5,071 nt of DNA from Spirochaetales bacterium (GTDB lineage: Bacteria; Spirochaetota; Spirochaetia; ARS1246): the NCBI GenBank assembly GCA_018644745.1, contig JABGPX010000365.1, forward strand, positions 1-5,071. Reading direction: 5' to 3'. Shown here in pieces: positions 1 to 5,071 of this stretch (its first letter is position 1; the number at the start of each line of letters is the position of its first letter). The position numbers were made by a program, and so were the translations under genes. The notes below the pieces were generated by a model that made no database searches, was not told where the DNA came from, and saw only the letters and a program-made list of their open reading frames with translations.

Positions 1-1
1 T

Positions 2-547
2 CCGCTGGCGCCTTTGCTGATCGGGTTCATTCTCGGCCGGATGCTGGAAGATAACGGGGTCTGTCATTTTGAAGAGCCATGTCCCTATTGGGAATACGAC
101 TGGACAAAGGAGGTAACCGACGCGCTTGATCTCCCAGTCGCCGGCGGAGAACAGGACTGCTTCCTTCACCGATGGAGAAGGATGATCGAGATGCGTGCGG
201 TGGACGTTGTGCAGCCCGACATCTGCTATATTGGCGGTTTCGACCGCGCAATGGGTGTCGCGAAAATGGCCGAGGAAGCGGGCCTTCCCTGCACGCCGCA
301 TTCGGCGAACCATTCGCTCGTGGTCATCTTCACCCTGCATATGCTTGGAGCAATTCCCAATGCCGGTCCCTATCTAGAGTTTTCAATCGAACCGAATGAA
401 GAAGCCCAGACAATGTACGATCCGTACCCGGTAGTAAAAGACGGATATATCGATATACCCCAGGAGCCTGGATGGGGGATCAAGATCAGAGAGTCCTGGC
501 TGCAGGATGCCGAATACCTGGTGAGTGGAACACCAAACTTCTCATGA
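2..547 (+). CDS. Mandelate racemase/muconate lactonizing enzyme family protein (enolase superfamily), C-terminal part
   Basis: The frame is open to the left edge, so this is a 5'-truncated gene. About 181 codons remain of a family usually near 370-400 residues. What is visible is the C-terminal half of the enolase-superfamily TIM barrel. A FEEP motif (GAA GAG at 71-76) and GGEQ (Glu codon 149-151) supply two of the three Mg2+-ligand positions. QPD (Asp codon 218-220) and TPHS (His codon 299-301) match the Asp-His base dyad of the mandelate racemase subgroup, and LEFS (Glu codon 377-379) matches its late barrel glutamate. The tail, with DGYIDIP and PGWGIKI, is the usual C-terminal return to the capping domain. 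Known members abstract the alpha proton of a carboxylate, mostly as cytosolic sugar-acid dehydratases or racemases. The substrate cannot be read here because the N-terminal capping domain, the first metal ligand and the Lys-containing motif lie outside the window. The family call is secure; the substrate is unknown. Confidence 0.93.
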   Translation, partial: PLAPLLIGFILGRMLEDNGVCHFEEPCPYWEYDWTKEVTDALDLPVAGGEQDCFLHRWRRMIEMRAVDVVQPDICYIGGFDRAMGVAKMAEEAGLPCTPHSANHSLVVIFTLHMLGAIPNAGPYLEFSIEPNEEAQTMYDPYPVVKDGYIDIPQEPGWGIKIRESWLQDAEYLVSGTPNFS

Positions 548-564
548 TCGAACCTGGAGCCAAA

Positions 565-1095
565 TTAAATCTCTTCGTATGAAGCTTCTTCGCCGGGCCT
601 CAGAATATCTGGAAAGTGATACACGATAGTGCCGGATTTGCTAACCATAATTTCCGCAAATCCTTTTGATACCAGGTAATCCAAAGCATGGCGGGCATCT
701 TCAATAGAAACGTTACTCTCCAGAGCGACCTCGCTTGGTGTTGTATAGCCCTGATTATTCTTCGCGGATCTTAGGATCTGCTTTTCAATTGATACTTCTG
801 AAGCCTTGTACTCGACCTCACGAACTCGGCCATCATCAAGATCATCGAGAAACAGCATTTCCCGCCTTTTCAGCTTCATATTCGCCTGCTTCACAAGCTG
901 GGGAATCTGCACGATATCCAGGATGTTGCCGATAAAGCAGAATCCCGCGGTTAAGGTGTAAAGTACGCCGGTTCCGTTCTTCTTAAGATAAAAGCGCAAG
1001 AGACCGCTGAAAGGCGGGACGAACGAAATGATACCGAGGACGAAGGCTATTGCTTTTGAAAACATAAAGCCAGTATTAACAGCATGGCTAAGCAT
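565..1095 (-). CDS. Small TM2-like membrane protein with C-terminal winged-helix-like domain
   Basis: The protein is 176 aa and its function is unknown. Residues about 14-33 and 41-65 are hydrophobic and form a two-helix hairpin around GLLRFYLKK, with an Asp near the end of helix two (ILDIVQIP). This matches the TM2 domain pattern (RFY turn, terminal D), although the usual His before RFY is Leu here. A charged linker (about 72-102) follows. Residues about 103-165 then look like a winged helix: EKQILRSAKN, TPSEVALE, SIEDARHALDYLVSKGFAEI, and a beta-wing ending in VYHFPD. The likely arrangement is a membrane anchor with a cytoplasmic domain that binds DNA or protein; this is inferred from architecture. 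The first ATG (1093-1095) has no clear Shine-Dalgarno, and TM2 domains usually start close to the SKAIAF motif, so Met11 (codon 1063-1065) may be the true start, giving 166 aa. The gene converges with the enolase-family gene (17 bases apart) and diverges from the ABC operon. Confidence 0.8.
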   Translation of the reverse strand: MLSHAVNTGFMFSKAIAFVLGIISFVPPFSGLLRFYLKKNGTGVLYTLTAGFCFIGNILDIVQIPQLVKQANMKLKRREMLFLDDLDDGRVREVEYKASEVSIEKQILRSAKNNQGYTTPSEVALESNVSIEDARHALDYLVSKGFAEIMVSKSGTIVYHFPDILRPGEEASYEEI

Positions 1096-1106
1096 GTCAA
1101 GAACGA

Positions 1107-1135
1107 TTGACCCCGCTGATAGGTGCAGCTAAAAT
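1107..1135 (+). promoter_or_regulatory. Predicted sigma-70-type promoter of the ABC operon
   Basis: TTGACC (1107-1112) and TAAAAT (1130-1135) are separated by exactly 17 bp. Each matches the housekeeping sigma-factor consensus at five of six positions. A start of transcription near 1142 would give a leader of roughly 20 nt before the ATG at 1162. The promoter lies in the short divergent gap beside the TM2-like gene, so a regulator bound here could affect both genes. No convincing operator repeat is visible. Called from sequence match only. Confidence 0.65.
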
Positions 1136-1151
1136 GAGAACACATATAAAA

Positions 1152-1157
1152 AAGGGA
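1152..1157 (+). promoter_or_regulatory. Ribosome binding site of the first ABC gene
   Basis: AAGGGA lies 4 bases before the ATG at 1162, a little closer than ideal. It supports this start over later in-frame ATGs, and the whole N-terminal cytoplasmic helix and first membrane segment follow from it. Confidence 0.6.
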
Positions 1158-1161
1158 TCAT

Positions 1162-2952
1162 ATGTCGCAGGATACCAACGACAAACCGTCATTTACCCAT
1201 GTAATGCGGTCGATTTTTCGACTATATGCGCTTACCTCGGAATACCTGAAATGGGGGATTCTTCGGTTCTTTGGCGGCATCGCAAGTGCGGGAATAGCCC
1301 TCTACTCTCACTATGTAACAGGCCAGCTCCTCGATGTGGCACTCAGCGCCGACATGAAACGATTTATCCAATTCGCCGTGCTGATAGGAAGTGTCATCAT
1401 CGCCCGATCACTTATCAATCTGGTAAATCCGTTCACCCACGAATGGTACAACATCTATTCAGGAAGAAAGCTGCGGCGCATAGCAATCGAGAAAATCAAC
1501 AATCTTCCAATAAACTATTATGAAAATAAGCACACAGGCGAAAGCATTTCGAGGCTTGTGAGCGACATCGAAAGTCTCCAGGAGTTCTATGGGAACTCAA
1601 TAGCAGGTATCTGGAGTTATGTGCCGACCTACTTCATCGCGGGATCAATCGTACTGCTCGGAATAAACTGGAAACTCACCCTGATATGTACCGCTCTTAT
1701 TCCATTATTTGCATTTGTCATCACAAAAGTGACCCTCTCTATCAGCACCGCGAGTAAAAAGCGGCAGAAAAGTACCACAGACTTTAATTCGTACCTTCGT
1801 GACTTCATAGAGGGAATCAGCATTTACAAAGCCTTTAACATGCATCGCAGTCACAGCAAAAAATTCGAGAGCGCTTGTGATGAGGTGGCAAAGGAATCCG
1901 TTGCAATCTCAAAAACCAGGTCCCTTTCTACAGGACTGAATATCATTGGCGCCCTCGTTCCACAAATTCTTGCGTACGCAATTGGGGGGCTATTCGTCCT
2001 TCGGGATGAACTTACAATCGGTCAGCTTTTTGCTTTTTCCAATATCCTCTTTCCATTTATAAACACCTTTCGCCAAATTAATCGAGCGTGGATGGATATG
2101 GTTGATCAGACAGGAAGAGCTGACCATCTCTATAAGCTTCTTGATGAAACGAGCGAGCGAAATGATGGCGGATACTTTGTCGATGAAACCGGAGAGACTC
2201 TTGTCTCCCTGCAGAATGTCAGGTTCGGATATCCCGACACCGATCCTATCATCCAAAACCTCTCTTTCAAAATTAAAAAAGGAAAGAAATACGCGCTCGT
2301 CGGCGCAAGCGGAAGCGGAAAAACCACAGTACATAAGCTGCTCTGCGGATATTACCCGAAATACACAGGCCGTATTGAGGTTTTCGGGCATGAATTGAAC
2401 ACCTGGAATTTGGGAGGTCTTAGGAATGCTATCTCGACGGTGTCCCAGGATATTTATCTGTTCTCAGATAGCGTCATGGAAAATATCAGGTTCGGTAACC
2501 TCAACGCTGCGGATGAGGATGTAATCGCTGCTGCGAAGCTGGCCTATGCTGATGAATTCATAAAAACAATGGAAAGAGGATATGCGACGCAGATTGGGGA
2601 ACGGGGGGTCCGGCTCTCGGGAGGACAACGTCAGCGGATAGCGGCGGCAAGGGCGATCCTAAAAGACGCGCCTATTCTGCTTTTAGATGAACCCACGAGC
2701 GCTCTCGATACCAAATCGGAGCATTTCGTTCAGAAGGCGATCGAACGGCTGGAGCAAGGCAAAACTGTGCTGGTTATCGCCCACCGTCTCTCCACAATAC
2801 AAAATTCAGACAGCATTATAGTGATAGACGGAGGAGAAGTAGTTGAGCAGGGGCCTCACGAAGAATTGATCCGGAACAACGGCAGGTACACAAGCCTCTA
2901 TAAACGGCAGGCCGTGGATTCGGTTCAGCCGGGCGAGGATGCCGCGGGATGA
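1162..2952 (+). CDS. ABC exporter half-transporter, fused permease and ATPase (first of a pair)
   Basis: The protein is 596 aa, the normal size for a type IV (ABCB-like) half-transporter with six membrane helices fused to one nucleotide-binding domain (NBD). Hydrophobic segments lie near residues 30-54, 68-90, 147-168, 170-188, 256-278 and 285-305. The NBD has an A-loop Tyr357, Walker A GASGSGKT (381-388, Lys387), Q-loop Gln429, an exporter-type X-loop GERG (479-482), signature LSGGQ (485-489), Walker B ILLLD ending at Asp509 with catalytic Glu510, D-loop SALD (513-516) and switch His541. All key residues are present, so an active ATPase is expected. It would use ATP to push a substrate out across the inner membrane. 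It overlaps the next gene by four bases (ATGA at 2949-2952), and the partner gene has the same architecture, so a heterodimer is likely. Relatives export drugs, lipids, peptides or siderophores; the substrate is not readable here. A bound peptidase domain of the bacteriocin-exporter type is absent. Confidence 0.95.
   Translation: MSQDTNDKPSFTHVMRSIFRLYALTSEYLKWGILRFFGGIASAGIALYSHYVTGQLLDVALSADMKRFIQFAVLIGSVIIARSLINLVNPFTHEWYNIYSGRKLRRIAIEKINNLPINYYENKHTGESISRLVSDIESLQEFYGNSIAGIWSYVPTYFIAGSIVLLGINWKLTLICTALIPLFAFVITKVTLSISTASKKRQKSTTDFNSYLRDFIEGISIYKAFNMHRSHSKKFESACDEVAKESVAISKTRSLSTGLNIIGALVPQILAYAIGGLFVLRDELTIGQLFAFSNILFPFINTFRQINRAWMDMVDQTGRADHLYKLLDETSERNDGGYFVDETGETLVSLQNVRFGYPDTDPIIQNLSFKIKKGKKYALVGASGSGKTTVHKLLCGYYPKYTGRIEVFGHELNTWNLGGLRNAISTVSQDIYLFSDSVMENIRFGNLNAADEDVIAAAKLAYADEFIKTMERGYATQIGERGVRLSGGQRQRIAAARAILKDAPILLLDEPTSALDTKSEHFVQKAIERLEQGKTVLVIAHRLSTIQNSDSIIVIDGGEVVEQGPHEELIRNNGRYTSLYKRQAVDSVQPGEDAAG
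2935..2939 (+). promoter_or_regulatory. Ribosome binding site of the second ABC gene
   Basis: GAGGA lies inside the end of the upstream coding region, 9 bases before the ATG at 2949. It supports the overlapping start over later in-frame ATGs and fits translational coupling of the two half-transporters. Confidence 0.65.
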
Positions 2953-4661
2953 AACAAGATCTGAAACGAGCAATCAACTTGCTGGGAAAGAACAAGATTG
3001 GGTACATTGTACTGGTACTTTTTGCGAGCCTTCCCGGCGCGACGGTAAACATACTCTTTTCATATACTATGAAACTCATTATTGATTTCTTTGTTTATCG
3101 CAACAGAGAAATTCTGTCACAAGCTTTGATATCAACAACCGCGACAATTCTTATTGGTGCGATAGGGCTCCCGCTCTCGAATTATCTGCTCAACCGAAAA
3201 GTTGAAGCAATAATGAAAGACATACGAATCCGAATCTTTCGATTTCTGCAAAAACTGCCGGTAAGTTATTTCGAGCGCAAGCATTCAGGCGACATGCTAT
3301 CTATGATCAACAAAGATACCGAAAGCTATAGGTCGTTCCTCAACACAATTTCTCAGTTCACAGGCAGTATTTTTTCCATCGGGCTTCTCATCCCCTATCT
3401 TCTTATCCTCGATTGGAGATTCGGCCTGATAGCCTTCGGCATGGGTTTTGTAACTGCCTTCGTTAACATTAAATTCGTATTTCCTATGAGAGAACGCAGT
3501 AAGGAAATCCACAAAAAAACCGCCGTGCTCGCCGAGGAAATAACCGAAAATGTAACCGGATTCGGTGTGATAAAAATGTACGCATTAAAAGCTCGTTTTC
3601 TCGAACGGTACCAGGCGAAGATGGATGCGCTGCTGAAAGAGCAAAAGCTCTTTGTCCGTCTCGAAGCGTACCTTTACAGCGCCAACGGCCTTATCGGGTG
3701 GATTAACAGCGGCGGACTATCTGTGCTCGGATGCCTTTTTGTGTTGAGAGGAACAATGACACCTGGCACGTTGGTAGGAACGGTATTCATCGCGGGTAAT
3801 CTGACTTGGGGGATGAGCAGTCTCTCCGGCACCATAACCGCAGTGCAAAAGGCCTTCGCCGGGACCGACCGGCTATTCGAGCTTTTTCAGGAGGCTGTGG
3901 AACCCGAGCGATATGAAACTCCCGGCGCCGCGGTGGAATCGGGCATCGCATTCTCAAAAGCGCTTTTCAGTTACTCCGACAATATGCCGACTCTCGAGGA
4001 ATTGAATATTCGAGTACCAAAGGGGAAAACCGCCGCGCTGGTCGGAGACAGCGGCGGCGGGAAAAGTACTATCATAAAACTACTGCTCGGACAATATAAG
4101 CTCTCCGACGGCGGGATGTCTCTCGAAGGGAAAGCCGCTAATTCATTCTCCCTCGAGGAACTGAGAGACCTTATGGCATACGTGCCCCAGGATGCATATG
4201 TTTTTAACGGCACCATCAGAGAAAACATAGCATACGGGAGACCGGGCGCCGACAATGATGAGATTGTTGAAGCAGCAAAAAAGGCGAATGCTCATGATTT
4301 TATCCGGGAGCAACCGAACGGGTACGATACGCTGGTAGGGGAGAGAGGAATTCGGTTATCCGGGGGACAACGGCAGAGAGTCGCCATAGCAAGGGCGGTA
4401 TTGAAAAATGCACCGATCCTGCTCTTGGACGAGGCGACCTCGAGCCTCGATTCTGAGTCGGAGCTGCTGGTCCAGAATGCCCTCGAAGAGTTAATGCGTG
4501 ACAAGACCAGTGTTGTGGTCGCGCATCGGCTTTCGACGGTGGAACACGCGGATATTATTTATGTGATCGAAAGCGGAAGGGTAACCGACCAGGGCACGCA
4601 TGGCGAACTGATCTCCCGGCAAGGGAAATACCGAGAGCTCTACTATCAGGACTTCACGTGA
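2949..4661 (+). CDS. ABC exporter half-transporter, fused permease and ATPase (second of a pair)
   Basis: The protein is 570 aa with the same plan as its upstream neighbour, but the two are clearly diverged, as expected for heterodimer partners rather than a recent duplication. Membrane segments fall near residues 15-45, 61-83, 139-155, 160-180, 246-265 and 275-293. The nucleotide-binding domain has A-loop Tyr342, Walker A GDSGGGKS (366-373, Lys372), Q-loop Gln414, X-loop GERG (464-467), signature LSGGQ (470-474), Walker B ILLLD ending at Asp494 with catalytic Glu495, D-loop SSLD (498-501) and switch His526. Nothing is degenerate, so both ATP sites of a heterodimer would look competent. It begins in a four-base overlap with the upstream gene and ends in a four-base overlap with the next (GTGA at 4658-4661). 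An inner-membrane efflux role is well supported; the cargo (toxin, peptide, lipid, siderophore or drug) is not. Confidence 0.95.
   Translation: MKQDLKRAINLLGKNKIGYIVLVLFASLPGATVNILFSYTMKLIIDFFVYRNREILSQALISTTATILIGAIGLPLSNYLLNRKVEAIMKDIRIRIFRFLQKLPVSYFERKHSGDMLSMINKDTESYRSFLNTISQFTGSIFSIGLLIPYLLILDWRFGLIAFGMGFVTAFVNIKFVFPMRERSKEIHKKTAVLAEEITENVTGFGVIKMYALKARFLERYQAKMDALLKEQKLFVRLEAYLYSANGLIGWINSGGLSVLGCLFVLRGTMTPGTLVGTVFIAGNLTWGMSSLSGTITAVQKAFAGTDRLFELFQEAVEPERYETPGAAVESGIAFSKALFSYSDNMPTLEELNIRVPKGKTAALVGDSGGGKSTIIKLLLGQYKLSDGGMSLEGKAANSFSLEELRDLMAYVPQDAYVFNGTIRENIAYGRPGADNDEIVEAAKKANAHDFIREQPNGYDTLVGERGIRLSGGQRQRVAIARAVLKNAPILLLDEATSSLDSESELLVQNALEELMRDKTSVVVAHRLSTVEHADIIYVIESGRVTDQGTHGELISRQGKYRELYYQDFT
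4648..4651 (+). promoter_or_regulatory. Ribosome binding site supporting a GTG start
   Basis: AGGA sits 6 bases before the GTG at 4658 and inside the end of the preceding ABC gene. No in-frame ATG lies nearby (the next in-frame Met is residue 31, inside the first membrane segment), so this site decides the start of the 116-aa membrane protein. Confidence 0.6.
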
Positions 4662-5008
4662 GAAATGCAAAAGGCTTCTTATATTACTATCGCCGATGTC
4701 TGCCCTATAATCTTTCCTTTTCCGTCTTCTCGGCACTCATAGCAGTAATGGGCAGCGAGATGGCCCAGGCTATTTCGCGAGAAGCCGGGCAGCCTTTGTG
4801 GTTTTTGTTGATCCGCGCATGGCTGGTCTCAGTTGCCAGTACAGGAACTATTTTCGGCTTTTTCAGTTATCATATATTCGGCAGGAGAGAGTACCCTCTC
4901 TACTACAACCTTGGGTATCGGCTTATCGATATACGCCTGATTACCCTCGGCGCAAACATACTTCTCTGCGGTCTTGCGCTCACCATCTTGAGGCTGCTAC
5001 CGAAATGA
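4658..5008 (+). CDS. Small three-helix membrane protein of unknown function in an ABC operon
   Basis: The protein is 116 aa and I do not recognise its family. It starts at GTG, overlapping the upstream stop by four bases. Three hydrophobic stretches are visible: about residues 17-40, 48-74 and 91-114. A basic, tyrosine-rich N-terminus (YYYRR, residues 9-13) precedes the first, suggesting a cytoplasmic N-terminus. Between the second and third is a polar, aromatic stretch with GRREYPLYYNLGYR (75-88), which could lie on the cytoplasmic membrane face and act as a coupling segment for an ATPase. There is no signal-peptidase site, lipobox or ATPase motif. The next gene begins in a further ATGA overlap and looks like a stand-alone ABC ATPase, so I infer this is a small membrane subunit of that second ABC system or an accessory of the exporter. 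It is too short to be a full permease such as MlaE, although a permease fragment cannot be excluded without homologues. Confidence 0.8.
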   Translation: MRNAKGFLYYYRRCLPYNLSFSVFSALIAVMGSEMAQAISREAGQPLWFLLIRAWLVSVASTGTIFGFFSYHIFGRREYPLYYNLGYRLIDIRLITLGANILLCGLALTILRLLPK

Positions 5009-5071
5009 AATCAGCGATAGAACTCGACAGCATCTATCTTTCCTTCAGAGAAAAGAAAGTACTGCGCGGGG
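5005..5071 (+). CDS. Probable ABC transporter ATP-binding protein, N-terminal fragment
   Basis: Only the first 22 codons are in the window; the gene runs off the right edge. ATG at 5005 overlaps the upstream stop by four bases (ATGA). A possible Shine-Dalgarno, GAGG, lies at 4990-4993, 11 bases upstream and a little far. The peptide begins with IELDSIYLSF and then KKVLRG, the usual first strand, aromatic A-loop residue and second strand of a stand-alone ABC ATPase just before its Walker A region. There is no preceding membrane domain, so unlike the two upstream ABC genes this would be a separate ATPase subunit working with separate permeases. The Walker A, signature and Walker B motifs all lie outside the window, so the call rests on the N-terminal pattern and the operon context. 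Confidence 0.72.
   Translation, partial: MKSAIELDSIYLSFREKKVLRG

Noticed and set aside
446..457. Perfect 12-base palindrome TATATCGATATA
   Set aside because: It lies inside the enolase-family coding region and encodes ordinary tail residues (YIDI). With no loop it would not form a useful hairpin, and its position far from any promoter argues against an operator.
548..564. Possible bidirectional terminator between the convergent genes
   Set aside because: The gap is only 17 bases, with no GC-rich stem and no T-run. The nearby GAAGCTTC (581-588) is a short loopless palindrome within coding sequence.
1096..1161. Promoter for the reverse-strand TM2-like gene
   Set aside because: No reverse-strand pair of -35 and -10 elements with sensible spacing stands out, so none is listed, although a weak promoter must exist somewhere near.
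1107..1523. 138-codon open frame overlapping the promoter and the first ABC gene
   Set aside because: It lies in another frame of a clear ABC transporter gene, has no recognisable domain and has a composition typical of an out-of-frame reading.
2305..2322. GGAAGCGGAA-like tandem repeat
   Set aside because: It is simply the codons of the Gly/Ser-rich Walker A loop.
1990..2391. 133-codon reverse-strand open frame inside the first ABC gene
   Set aside because: It is antisense to the permease end and Walker A region of a well-supported gene, with no domain and no ribosome binding site.
1162..4661. Tandem ABC genes as a recent duplication
   Set aside because: The two proteins share family motifs but differ strongly elsewhere, including in the membrane domains, so this is an old paralogous pair typical of heterodimeric exporters.

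Overview
The window looks like an ordinary bacterial chromosome segment with dense coding, intermediate GC and short or negative intergenic spacing. No phage, insertion-sequence, CRISPR, tRNA or rRNA signal was found. The source cannot be fixed from sequence alone. The small TM2 protein with a C-terminal winged-helix-like domain is an architecture I associate from memory with spirochaetes, so a free-living spirochaete or similar environmental bacterium is a low-confidence suggestion.

Layout: (1) Bases 1-547 (+) hold the C-terminal half of an enolase-superfamily enzyme of the mandelate racemase type, whose start lies outside the window. (2) Bases 565-1095 (-) converge on it with a 17-base gap and encode a small membrane protein, with a TM2-like hairpin followed by a charged linker and a winged-helix-like C-terminus. 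(3) A short divergent intergenic region follows. It carries a near-consensus sigma-70-type promoter (TTGACC, 17 bp, TAAAAT) pointing right and a Shine-Dalgarno sequence before the next gene. (4) Bases 1162-5071 (+) form a tightly packed operon that runs off the window: two full-length ABC exporter half-transporters (596 and 570 aa), a 116-aa protein with three predicted membrane segments, and the first 22 codons of what looks like a stand-alone ABC ATPase. All three junctions in this operon are 4-base stop/start overlaps (ATGA, GTGA, ATGA), which suggests translational coupling.

How the genes may work together: the two half-transporters very probably form a heterodimeric type IV (ABCB-like) exporter, and both nucleotide-binding domains retain every recognisable catalytic motif. 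The 116-aa protein and the following ATPase look like the start of a second ABC system made of separate subunits, co-transcribed with the exporter. The cargo is not visible from the window. The enolase-family gene and the TM2 gene appear to be separate transcription units with no evident functional link to the operon. The most interesting item is the compound operon and its unidentified small membrane protein.
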